Source: Candidatus Tectomicrobia bacterium (GTDB taxonomy: Bacteria > UBA8248). From it: DNA of 10,986 bases. Each line of letters opens with the position of its first letter. Position 1 is the first letter of the stretch. The DNA lies in contig JACPUR010000009.1 of NCBI GenBank assembly GCA_016192135.1, positions 1 to 10,986 on the forward strand. The letters run 5' to 3'. A program made the position numbers and the translations under genes. Shown piece by piece: positions 1 through 6,282 of this stretch. A model generated the notes under the pieces. It was not told the origin of the DNA. It saw nothing but the letters and a program-made list of their open reading frames with translations, and did not search any database.

Positions 1-81
1 AACTCCTCCCAGTTCAAAAACCTCTCCGAGGCGGACAAGCAGAAGCTGAAGGAGAAGTACAAGGCCATGATGGGCCGGTAG
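1..81 (+). CDS. C-terminal end of an unidentified protein (5' end outside window)
   Basis: The first frame is open from the window edge for 26 codons and ends in TAG at 79-81. The visible tail is hydrophilic and rich in lysine and glutamate, with the pattern F-K-N-L-S-E-A-D-K-Q-K-L-K-E-K-Y-K. It would form an amphipathic helix ending in MMGR. It has no cysteine, membrane segment or recognisable catalytic motif, so no family can be named. A strong intrinsic terminator begins about 28 bases after the stop. This supports both the reading frame and the idea that this is the last gene of its transcript. The call rests on the open frame, the clean stop and the terminator. Confidence 0.6.
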   Translation, partial: NSSQFKNLSEADKQKLKEKYKAMMGR

Positions 82-109
82 GGCGGAAGCGAAAAGGGAA
101 AAGAAAGAG

Positions 110-141
110 GCCGGAGGGGATGATCCCTCCGGCTTTTGTTT
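110..141 (+). terminator. Rho-independent terminator after the first gene
   Basis: A perfect 9-bp stem, GCCGGAGGG (110-118) with CCCTCCGGC (125-133), encloses the loop GATGAT and is followed directly by TTTTGTTT. It lies 28 bases after the stop of the upstream + strand gene, where an intrinsic terminator is expected. The tract is T-rich only on the + side, so it should work for + strand transcription. Confidence 0.9.
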
Positions 142-162
142 CGAATGAGAAACCGGACGAAC

Positions 163-249
163 GATGTCATTTCGAGCGCAGCGAGGAATCTCGAGGGTGG
201 CCGCGCCAGTAGATTCCTCACTCCGCTTCGCTCCGTTCGGAATGACATC
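163..249. repeat. REP-like inverted-repeat hairpin
   Basis: The left arm (163-191) begins GATGTCATTTCGAGCGCAGC and ends GAGGAATCT. The right arm (211-249) begins AGATTCCTCACTCCGC and ends CGGAATGACATC. The arms are largely complementary, with a short unpaired centre, so the element can fold into a long hairpin. The left-arm pattern GTCAT-(T/C)TCCGAGCG-AAGCGA-GAATCTCG recurs at 1982-2010, so two members of one family flank the ygiT-like/tldE locus. REP-like elements of this type are common between genes in many bacteria. A weak open frame starting inside the left arm is not considered coding. Confidence 0.85.
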
Positions 250-284
250 CTTGCTGTGCCCGATTTCCGGAGGAGGAAATTCCA

Positions 285-508
285 GTGAAGTGCCCTATCT
301 GCAAGCAGGGGGAGAGGCGTCCGGGGGAAACCACCATGCCCCCACCCGCGAGGGGACGACGGTGATCCTCAAGGAAGTGCCCGCCGAGGCGTGCGAGAAC
401 TGCGGAGAGCCTTATGTGCAGGACGGCGTCGCCGGATGCGTGCTGGCCCTCGCCGAGGAGACCGCCCGCAAGGGGGCCGAGGTCGAGATCCTAACCTTCA
501 CGGCGTGA
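285..508 (+). pseudogene. YgiT/MqsA-type zinc-finger antitoxin-like gene, probably frameshifted
   Basis: A GTG at 285 sits 7 bases after GGAGGAGG (270-277). It opens MKCPICKQGERRPGETTMP, the classic start of YgiT-type zinc-finger proteins (MqsA N-terminal family). That frame hits TGA at 363-365. The rest of the family pattern, REGTTVILKEVPAEACENCG followed by EPYVQ and ending EVEILTFTA, continues in the -1 frame to the TGA at 506-508. Joined at the C5 run (339-343), the two halves give both CxxC pairs (CPIC and CENC) and the usual spacing and length, about 74 residues. One base is therefore probably missing in ATGCCCCCACCC. Proteins of this family usually act as antitoxin-like partners of a DUF4258/HicA- or MqsR-type toxin encoded next to them. 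No such toxin is visible here. A sequencing error in the homopolymer is the main alternative to a real pseudogene. Programmed -1 slippage is possible but lacks a canonical slippery heptamer. Confidence 0.8.
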
Positions 509-541
509 ACTATTCAGAGCCATAAAGATTTATATTCCCCC

Positions 542-1864
542 TCACAGCGTCAGATTGAACTCCTCGACCAGCGCGCCCGGCGTCACGGCGCTCCGGGTGG
601 TGCGCTGGCGGTAGGTGCCGGGGTCGAGGATGAGCTCGCGCTCCCGCGTGAGGGCCGTGAGGTTCTCCCCCAGGACGCGGTAGGCCGTCTCGTCGAAGCG
701 CATCACGCGCAAGGGCGCCGCGATCTCGCCCCCCTCCGCCCAGAAGGTGCCGAAGCGCGTGAGCCCGGTGATGCGGCAGGAGGCGAGGTCGGAGTAGTTG
801 AGGTACCACAGATCCCCGATGTACACGCCGGTGCCCAGCCGGGCGAGGGCATCCTCCATGGGGAGGTCCCCCGCCCCCATGTCGAGCGCCTCGGGCATCT
901 CGCCTTCCGAGGCGCCGTTCGTCGGGACGCCGTACTCCTTCCCGGAGCGCGGGGAGACGAGGGACTCGCCGAGCGCGCCCTCCCTCAGCAGCGGAACGCG
1001 CGGCGCCTTGGGGAAGCCCTCCTCCTGGAAGTCCGGGCCCACGCCCGAGGCCGGGGCCTCCTCCAGGCGCACGAGGGGGCTGAGCCTCCTTCCCTCCTCG
1101 GCCATCTGGAGCAGCGAGCTCCGCCGGGTGCGCAGGCCCTTGAGGCCGAAGCCGCGCCGCGCGACCGTCGATACGAAATCCTCGACGGCGTAGGGGCTGA
1201 GGTACACGCGGTAGCGCCCCGGCGGCACGGTGCGCTCGGGCCGGGCGAGGAGCTCGGTCTCGCGGGCGGCCCGGGCGGCGCGCCCGGCGAGGGCCTCCCG
1301 GTCCCACTCGAAGCCCGCATAGCGGCCCTTGGCCGCCTTGTCCCCCCGGACATAGAAGCTCCAGTCGAAGTTGAAGGGGTGGGAGGCGAACCAGCGCCGC
1401 GCGCCCAGGCTGCTGGCAAAACCCGCGCAGATGGCCCCCTGGGCGTGGAAGCCCGCCATGTCATGGCCCTTGGAGACGGAGAGGATGTCCCTGACCGCCT
1501 CCTCGGCCGGGGGGAGGCGGTCCATCCCCTCGCTCTCGGAGACGGCGGCGTCCGCGGGATAGGCGAGGTGAGGATCCTCCGGCAGGAGGGGGAGAGCCCC
1601 GCGCAGGTCGCCGAGGATGCGGCCGATCTGCGATTGGTCTTCCTCCGCATCCCCCGTCAAGGTGACAGAGCCCTGCATCTGGCGCGCGCCCCGGATGAGT
1701 TGGAGATTGAGGCGCATCTGGCGCACCTGGCCCGCCTGGCGCACCGCCGCCTTGTTGAACCGGACGAAGCGGGACTCCTCCCCCTCGAAGTGGAGGGCGC
1801 ACACCTCGTCCCCCGTCAGGCGCCCGAAGGCGAACGCCGCCGCGCGCTCGAAGGCTTCGCGCAT
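542..1864 (-). CDS. TldE/PmbA-like protein (TldD/TldE protease partner subunit)
   Basis: This 440-residue protein has the two-part layout of the TldD/PmbA superfamily. The N-terminal alpha/beta domain contains the typical segment EESRFVRFNKAAVRQAG. The C-terminal barrel contains VEDFVSTVARRGFGLKGLRT and, near the end, ASCRITGLTRFGTFWAEGGE. It has no HExxxH metal motif, as expected of the TldE/PmbA subunit, which pairs with catalytic TldD. In known systems the heterodimer degrades unfolded peptides and processes microcin or RiPP precursors in the cytoplasm. The ATG at 1864 is preferred because GGGAG lies 8 bases upstream. A GTG at 1873 and an ATG at 1966 in the same frame are less likely; the latter would run back through the 1927-1954 palindrome. 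A TldD gene lies upstream on the same strand, after a repeat-filled gap of about 290 bp, so cotranscription is plausible but not certain. Confidence 0.85.
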   Translation of the reverse strand: MREAFERAAAFAFGRLTGDEVCALHFEGEESRFVRFNKAAVRQAGQVRQMRLNLQLIRGARQMQGSVTLTGDAEEDQSQIGRILGDLRGALPLLPEDPHLAYPADAAVSESEGMDRLPPAEEAVRDILSVSKGHDMAGFHAQGAICAGFASSLGARRWFASHPFNFDWSFYVRGDKAAKGRYAGFEWDREALAGRAARAARETELLARPERTVPPGRYRVYLSPYAVEDFVSTVARRGFGLKGLRTRRSSLLQMAEEGRRLSPLVRLEEAPASGVGPDFQEEGFPKAPRVPLLREGALGESLVSPRSGKEYGVPTNGASEGEMPEALDMGAGDLPMEDALARLGTGVYIGDLWYLNYSDLASCRITGLTRFGTFWAEGGEIAAPLRVMRFDETAYRVLGENLTALTRERELILDPGTYRQRTTRSAVTPGALVEEFNLTL

Positions 1865-1926
1865 GTCATTCACTCCCAGGAAAGCGGTTTCCCATCGGAT
1901 GTCCAACATCCGAATTATTTGAGGCC

Positions 1927-1954
1927 GTAGGGGCGGTTCGCGAACCGCCCCTAC
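1927..1954. repeat. Perfect 28-bp palindrome of the GTAGGGGCG family
   Basis: GTAGGGGCGGTTCG (1927-1940) is followed with no loop by its exact reverse complement CGAACCGCCCCTAC (1941-1954). It lies upstream of the TldE-like gene. The outer arms GTAGGGGCG/CGCCCCTAC are the same as in the elements at 7219, 8495, 9270 and 10455, while the inner part differs and is still self-complementary. Confidence 0.95.
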
Positions 1955-1981
1955 ATAAGAAATCAACCGACACCCAACTCC

Positions 1982-2136
1982 GTCACTCCGGGTGAAGCGA
2001 AGAATCTCGGTGTGGGTTTTGACATCGCAGAGACAGACCGAGATGCTTCGCGGAGTTTACCCTGAGCGCAAGCGCAGGGCTCAGCATGACATTTTCGCGG
2101 AGCCTGCCCTGAGCAACGCGAAGGGTTCAGAATGAC
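1982..2136. repeat. REP-like repeat cluster between tldE-like and tldD genes
   Basis: The left part (1982-2010) matches the hairpin at 163 (GTCACTCCGGGTGAAGCG then AAGAATCTCGG). It is partly complementary to ACCGAGATGCTTCGCGGAGT further right, so a long imperfect hairpin can form. Two direct copies of a unit of about 44 bp follow, at 2047-2090 and 2094-2136. Each starts TTCGCGGAG, contains CCCTGAGC and ends in TCAGCATGAC or TCAGAATGAC, with a 47-bp period. The cluster ends about 20 bases from the tldD stop codon. I see no gene in the 1865-2158 gap. Confidence 0.8.
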
Positions 2137-2158
2137 CCCCATCGCCAGGCTCTCCGCC

Positions 2159-3592
2159 TCATTCGCCACCGAACACCTCGACGTTCGAGAAAAGGCAGGC
2201 GGGGCTGGCGTGGCCGACGCGGATGGTCTGGTTGGGCTCGCCCTTGCCGCACTCGGGGGTGCCGAGCACCTCGAAGGTCTCGGGCCCCCCGAGCATCCGG
2301 AGACCGCGCCAGAACTCGGGCGTCACCCCCCGGTAGTTGGGGTTCCGCACCACCCGGGTGAGCATCCCCTCCTCGATGAGGCGGGCCCACTCGCAGCCGA
2401 ACTGGAACTTGAGTCGCGAGTCGTCGATGGACCACGAGCAGTTGGTCTTCATATACACCCCGCGCTCGACCGAGCGGATCATCTCGCCGAGCGCCGACCC
2501 GCCCGGCTCGATGTTGAGGTTGGCCATGCGGTCGATGGCGGGGCGCTTCCAGCCGGTGGCGCGGGTGCAGGCCACGCCCGGGAGGCCCGAGCGCGCCTGG
2601 GAGGTCATCCCTCCCAGCCCGCGCACGAGGATGCCGTCCCGGATGAGGTGCTCCCTCCGCGCGGGGACGCCCTCGTCGTCGAAGGCGTAGCCGGCGAATT
2701 CCCCCTCGACGCCCGGGTCGAAGGTGACGTTCAGGAGCTCCGAGCCGTAGCGGTAGCTCCCGAACATGTCCGGCGTGACGAAGCTCGTGCCCGCGTAGTT
2801 GCGCTCGTCCCCGAGGATGCGGTCGATTTCGAGCGGGTGCCCGATGGACTCGTGGATCTGGAGGTACATCTGGTCCGGGTCGAGAAGGAGGTCCATCCGG
2901 CCGGAGGGGCAGTTGGGGGCGCCGAGCAGCTCCTCGGCCTCGGCCGCGTAGCGCGCGGCCAGCTCGCGCAGGCGCCCGGGCTCCGCGGCCTCCCAGCCGC
3001 CCTGGCGCGAGCGGCAGGCCATCCCGTGGCTGCGGCGCTGGCTCCTCGCCCCTTCGGCGGCGGTGGCGCCCATGTCGGGCGAGAGGTAGCGGAAGCGCTG
3101 CCTCACCCGCCCGCCGCCCGAGGTGAGGTAGAGGCGCTCCTCTTCGGTGTAGGAGAGGCTGGCGTCCCAGTCCACGATGCGGCGCCCCCGGCGGAGGGCC
3201 TCGTTCAGCTCGAGCAGGAGGCCCACCTTCTCCTCGAGGGGCACCTTCTCCCAGGGCACGCGGCAGGGGCTCTCGTACTCACCCTGCGGGTGCGGGTAGG
3301 CGATGGCATCGTGATCCACCAGGCCCGCCCCGGCGCCGAGCCGGGCCCACCCCTCCGCCTCCTCCAGCGCCCGGCGGAAGCCCCTGGCCGAGAGGTCGCA
3401 GGTGGCGGCGTAGCCCATGCCGCGCCCCTGGCACAGGAGGACCATCGCGCCCGTGTCCTCGCGCACGCTCACGGGCTGGAGCACCCCCCGGTGCACCCAG
3501 ATCGTCTCGATGCGCTGGCGCACCAGGCGCAGGGACCAGAAGTCCGCGCACGGCCGGGCCGCGAGGAAGCAGCCCTCGGCCTTCTTGAACAT
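2159..3592 (-). CDS. tldD: TldD family zinc metalloprotease
   Basis: This 477-residue protein carries the TldD active-site segment QIHESIGHPLEIDRILG, with H247, E248 and H252 forming the HExxxH zinc motif. A C-terminal ECGKGEPNQTIRVGHASP places C448 where E. coli TldD has its metal-ligand cysteine, so the enzyme looks catalytically competent. The N-terminal half is the usual alpha/beta domain and the C-terminal half the barrel. TldD acts with TldE/PmbA as a heterodimer that cleaves unstructured peptides and matures or degrades small peptide substrates in the cytoplasm. The partner-like gene lies downstream on the same strand. The ATG at 3592 has GGAG 7 bases upstream. The 5' end faces a divergent phosphatase gene across about 175 bp, where the promoters of both genes should lie. 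I see no RiPP precursor in the window, so the substrate is unknown. Confidence 0.93.
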   Translation of the reverse strand: MFKKAEGCFLAARPCADFWSLRLVRQRIETIWVHRGVLQPVSVREDTGAMVLLCQGRGMGYAATCDLSARGFRRALEEAEGWARLGAGAGLVDHDAIAYPHPQGEYESPCRVPWEKVPLEEKVGLLLELNEALRRGRRIVDWDASLSYTEEERLYLTSGGGRVRQRFRYLSPDMGATAAEGARSQRRSHGMACRSRQGGWEAAEPGRLRELAARYAAEAEELLGAPNCPSGRMDLLLDPDQMYLQIHESIGHPLEIDRILGDERNYAGTSFVTPDMFGSYRYGSELLNVTFDPGVEGEFAGYAFDDEGVPARREHLIRDGILVRGLGGMTSQARSGLPGVACTRATGWKRPAIDRMANLNIEPGGSALGEMIRSVERGVYMKTNCSWSIDDSRLKFQFGCEWARLIEEGMLTRVVRNPNYRGVTPEFWRGLRMLGGPETFEVLGTPECGKGEPNQTIRVGHASPACLFSNVEVFGGE

Positions 3593-3766
3593 GGAATATC
3601 TCCACGGCTTGGGATGCCGGCGGAAGACCCGGGGCGGGCCCTCCGGTTGAATTCTCTCACACCTCCGCCGCCGGAGGAACGGGCGCCGGCCCGGGGCCTC
3701 TCCGCGCCGGGCATGCTATGCTTCGAGCCGGCCGGGCGAATTTTCGCTCCCGTGGTTTTCGCTCTC

Positions 3767-5068
3767 ATGGATAAGGCGATGGACGACGCCGCATCGGAGC
3801 TCGCCGAACGCCTGGCGCTCCTCGAGCAGGAGGTGCGCCAGCTCCGCCGGGTGCAGGAGTGCACGGCCGCGCTGATGTCCTCGCTCGATCTCTCCGAGAC
3901 CCTCGACACCATCCTGCGCACCGCCCTGGACGTGGCCGGCGCCCGCCAGGGCTCGGTGCTCCTCTACGAGCCGGACCGGAAGCACCTGCGCATCGCGAAC
4001 GCGGTGGGCCTGCGGGAGGAGACCGTCGCCGAGACCCGCGTCCCGGACGGCGAGGGCATCTCGGGCCGGGTGGCGCGCACCGGGGAGCCCCTCCTCGTCG
4101 AGAACATCGCCCGCGACCCGCGCTTCGCCGAGCGCCGGGCCCGCGCCGAGCGGTCGCGCTCCTTCGCCTGCCTCCCCCTCGCCTACCGCGGCCGCGTCCT
4201 CGGCGTCATGAACCTGAGCCACCCGAAGGGGAGAACCCCCTTCGGCAAGAGGCTCCTGCCCCTCCTCACCTCCCTCGCCCATCAGGCGGCGGTGGCCATC
4301 GTCCACGCGGAGATGCACCGCTCGCTCGTCGAGAAGGAGCGGATGGAGCAGCAGTTCGAGCTGGCGCGGGCCATCCAGGAGAGCTTCATCCCGCCCGTCC
4401 TCCACCTGACCGGCGGCGGCTTCGAGTTCTCCGGGCGGAGCGAGAGCGCCCGCGCCGTGGGCGGGGACTTCTACGACGTGCGCGAGCTGGCGGACGGCCG
4501 GCTGGCCTTCTACCTGGGGGACGTCTCGGGGAAGGGCGTGGGCGCCGCCCTCTACATGGCGCGGCTGCTGAGCGACCTGCACCACCTCATCGTGGCGGAC
4601 CCCGACCCGCGCGCCGTGCTGGGCGCCCTGAACGAGTCGCTCATCAAGCGCAGCCGCCGCGGCATGTTCGTGACCATGCTCTACGGCCTCACCGCGCCGC
4701 GCGAGGGCGTGCTGCACCTCGCCTCGGCGGGCCACCTGCCCCCCCTCGTGCGGCGGGCGGACGGCTCGGCCGGCCCCCTGGGCGTGGCCGCCTCCACCCC
4801 GCTGGGCATCGCTTCCCCGGCCGCCTACGAGGCGACCGGGGTGGAGCTCCTCGCCGGGGAGGTGCTGCTGCTCTGCTCGGACGGCGTCACCGAGGCGCAG
4901 GGCCCCTCGGGCGCGGAGTACTCGGCCGGCCGGCTCGCGCTCGACCTCGAGAAGGCCGGGCGCAGCGCCGACTCCGCGGTGGACTTTCTCTTCCGCCGCA
5001 TCCGCGACTTCCGGGACGGAGGCCCGCCCCGCGACGACGTGACGCTCCTCGCCGTCCGCGCGCAGTGA
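3767..5068 (+). CDS. GAF domain-SpoIIE/PP2C-type serine phosphatase (RsbU-like)
   Basis: The 433-residue protein starts with a short coiled coil (about 5-30). A GAF sensor domain follows (about 35-185, containing DGEGISGRVARTGEPLLVEN and ACLPLAYRGRVLGVMNL), then a helical linker rich in Glu and Gln. A SpoIIE/PP2C phosphatase domain spans about 215-431. Its metal-binding aspartates are present: D234 in GGDFYDV, D252 in GDVSGKG, D372 in CSDG and D423/D424 in DDVTLL. Such proteins dephosphorylate anti-sigma-factor antagonists (RsbV type) in partner-switching pathways, with the GAF domain sensing a small molecule or partner. No RsbV- or RsbW-like gene lies nearby, so the target is unknown. The start is uncertain: no clear Shine-Dalgarno precedes ATG 3767, GTG 3752 or ATG 3713. 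ATG 3767 was chosen because conserved sequence begins just after it. It is predicted to be soluble. Confidence 0.9.
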   Translation: MDKAMDDAASELAERLALLEQEVRQLRRVQECTAALMSSLDLSETLDTILRTALDVAGARQGSVLLYEPDRKHLRIANAVGLREETVAETRVPDGEGISGRVARTGEPLLVENIARDPRFAERRARAERSRSFACLPLAYRGRVLGVMNLSHPKGRTPFGKRLLPLLTSLAHQAAVAIVHAEMHRSLVEKERMEQQFELARAIQESFIPPVLHLTGGGFEFSGRSESARAVGGDFYDVRELADGRLAFYLGDVSGKGVGAALYMARLLSDLHHLIVADPDPRAVLGALNESLIKRSRRGMFVTMLYGLTAPREGVLHLASAGHLPPLVRRADGSAGPLGVAASTPLGIASPAAYEATGVELLAGEVLLLCSDGVTEAQGPSGAEYSAGRLALDLEKAGRSADSAVDFLFRRIRDFRDGGPPRDDVTLLAVRAQ

Positions 5069-5104
5069 GGGCCTTCATCGAAAGCCCCTGATGGGAGGGA
5101 AGCC

Positions 5105-5614
5105 ATGCCAGGCGCCGCGAAACGCCTCCAGCACGTGGGACTCCAGGTCAAGGACATGGAAGCCTCCGTCCGTTTCTACCGTGAGGTCGTGGGGCTCAAG
5201 CTCACCTCGATGCGCCCTTCTCCCCCCGCCCCCCGGGCCATATGCTTCCTGCGGGGCGCCGACATGCACCACGACGTGGTCCTCTTCGCCCAGCCCGCGG
5301 ACGGCGATCCGGATGCCGCCGGTCCGGCCGATTCCCACTTCCGCAAGGACGTGGGCATCAACCACCTGGCCTTTGAACTGGGCTCCCGGGAGGACTGGCT
5401 CGAGGAGCTGGCGCGCATCCGCCGGGCCGGGGCGAAGATCGTCTTCGGCCCGGCGGTCCACGGCGCCGAGGGAGGGGACGAGAATCCCTTCGTGGGGGGA
5501 AGCGGGAGCCACTCCTTTTACATCCTCGATCCCGACGGCAACCGGGTGGAGTTCTTCTGCTGGATGATGCGGGTCAGCCGGCCCGGCTTCGCGGCGCAGG
5601 AGTTCGAGTCGTAG
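5105..5614 (+). CDS. VOC-family protein (glyoxalase/extradiol dioxygenase fold)
   Basis: This 169-residue protein contains the paired beta-alpha-beta-beta-beta modules of the vicinal oxygen chelate fold. LQHVGLQVKDMEASVRFYRE opens the first module, INHLAFELGSREDWLEEL opens the second, and FYILDPDGNRVEFF closes it. The metal ligands expected for this fold are visible: H10, H87 and E149. The family includes extradiol catechol dioxygenases, glyoxalase I and fosfomycin-resistance enzymes. The two-module size and the H-H-E set suit a small metal-dependent lyase or dioxygenase, but the substrate cannot be read from sequence. GGGAGG lies about 6 bases before the ATG. It starts 36 bp after the phosphatase gene on the same strand and may be cotranscribed with it, and it converges with the tail cassette on the right. 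The last 20 or so residues after CWMMRVSR extend past the usual fold. Confidence 0.88.
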   Translation: MPGAAKRLQHVGLQVKDMEASVRFYREVVGLKLTSMRPSPPAPRAICFLRGADMHHDVVLFAQPADGDPDAAGPADSHFRKDVGINHLAFELGSREDWLEELARIRRAGAKIVFGPAVHGAEGGDENPFVGGSGSHSFYILDPDGNRVEFFCWMMRVSRPGFAAQEFES

Positions 5615-5660
5615 GGCGGGCAGCCGGGGCGGGCGGCTCCTCCGAAGAAGGATTTGTCGC

Positions 5661-5700
5661 CGGAATTCCCCGTAATTTCCCGGAAATTCCCGGAATTCGC
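5661..5700. repeat. Four tandem 10-bp repeats between convergent genes
   Basis: Four consecutive decamers, CGGAATTCCC, CGTAATTTCC, CGGAAATTCC and CGGAATTCGC, follow in exact 10-bp phase, then CGGGAG begins. Each has an AATT centre flanked by C/G. The array lies in the 106-bp gap between the stop of the VOC gene and the stop of the last tail gene. A weak hairpin AGCCG-GGGCGGG-CGGCT (5622-5638) precedes it but has no T tract, so I do not call a terminator. I see no gene in this gap. Confidence 0.85.
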
Positions 5701-5720
5701 CGGGAGCCCCACCGGCCCTC

Positions 5721-6215
5721 TCACCACCCTCGCGCGGCCTTGAAGTCCGCCGCCTCCTGCCGGTAGGCGAGCACCTGGGCGTCCTTCGTCCTCGCCTGGG
5801 CGATGGCTTGGTCCGCCCACGTGATATCGGCCTGGGTGTAGCTCGCGGGATCGCGCTTGACGTCCTGGGCGCGGGCCACGTCCTGGAGCGCCCGCAGCAC
5901 GTGCCGCTCCTGCATCCGCGCGTCCTCGGCCCACTGCGGCGCCAGGTAGGCCAGGATGCGCTTCGAGGTCACCCGGTCCACGTCCTGCGCCGACAGCACC
6001 GACTCCCCGGCGAAGGTGGGCGGCACCGGATTGTGCGCCGCGACGACCGCCATCACCGCCGCCTCCGCCGCCTCGTCGTGAAGGAGAAGCTGCGGCTGCT
6101 CCCCTCCCCCTTCCAGCACCGCAGACCGGAGGCTCGCCTTCCCGCCCAGGCCCGCCGCCTCAAGCTCCCGGAAGAAGTGCGGCCCCGGCATCGCGCTCAG
6201 ATTGATGATTTTCAT
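5721..6215 (-). CDS. Small hypothetical protein downstream of the tail fibre gene
   Basis: The 164-residue protein starts MKIINLSAMPGPHFFREL and contains LLHDEAAEAAVMAVVAAHNP, then a largely helical C-terminal half ending FKAARGW. It has no signal peptide or membrane segment. It is the last gene of the tail cassette, directly after the fibre gene. Phages often encode a small fibre-linked or XkdW-like protein in that position; placement rather than a diagnostic motif suggests this. The ATG at 6215 has a G7 run ending 7 bases upstream. A second ATG at 6220 gives only ATG-AAA-TGA, and its stop overlaps the true start as ATGA. This is a possible two-codon coupling cistron. The function is unknown. 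Confidence 0.75.
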   Translation of the reverse strand: MKIINLSAMPGPHFFRELEAAGLGGKASLRSAVLEGGGEQPQLLLHDEAAEAAVMAVVAAHNPVPPTFAGESVLSAQDVDRVTSKRILAYLAPQWAEDARMQERHVLRALQDVARAQDVKRDPASYTQADITWADQAIAQARTKDAQVLAYRQEAADFKAARGW

Positions 6216-6248
6216 TTCATATCCCCCCCATCGCCCATCCATTGGGTC

Positions 6249-6272
6249 CCCGAATCGACGAGTCGATTCGGG
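6249..6272. repeat. 24-bp palindrome of the CGAATCGAC family
   Basis: CCCGAATCGAC (6249-6259), the loop GA and GTCGATTCGGG (6262-6272) form a perfect 11-bp stem. It starts about 10 bases after the fibre gene stop (minus strand) and before the next gene's start, so it would form an intercistronic RNA hairpin. There is no T tract, so it is not a classical terminator. The minus-strand 16-mer GTCGATTCGGGGACCC (6259 to 6244) recurs on the + strand at 10584-10599. Confidence 0.9.
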
Positions 6273-6282
6273 ATGGGCTCCC

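Noticed and set aside
164-284. Open + frame starting in the REP-like hairpin and joining the antitoxin's C-terminal half
   Set aside because: The first part is the hairpin repeat read as protein and has no ribosome-binding site. The conserved N-terminus lies in another frame from GTG 285.
333-350. Programmed -1 frameshift in the YgiT-type gene
   Set aside because: No canonical X-XXY-YYZ slippery heptamer is present: the run is G-CCC-CCA, so the first tRNA could not re-pair. An indel in the C run is simpler, although single-tRNA slippage cannot be fully excluded.
1865-1966. Upstream ATG 1966 for the TldE-like gene
   Set aside because: The extension would translate the 1927-1954 palindrome and has no good ribosome-binding site. 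ATG 1864 has GGGAG at proper spacing.
3662-3677. Short hairpin CCTCCG...CGGAGG in the tldD/phosphatase divergent gap as an operator
   Set aside because: It is a 6-bp stem in very GC-rich DNA, which is expected by chance. No matching second site was seen.
2132-3766. Long open + strand frame continuous with the GAF-PP2C gene
   Set aside because: It is antisense to tldD, which carries a real HExxxH motif. The + translation is low-complexity, rich in A, G, H, P and R, as expected for a shadow frame in GC-rich DNA.
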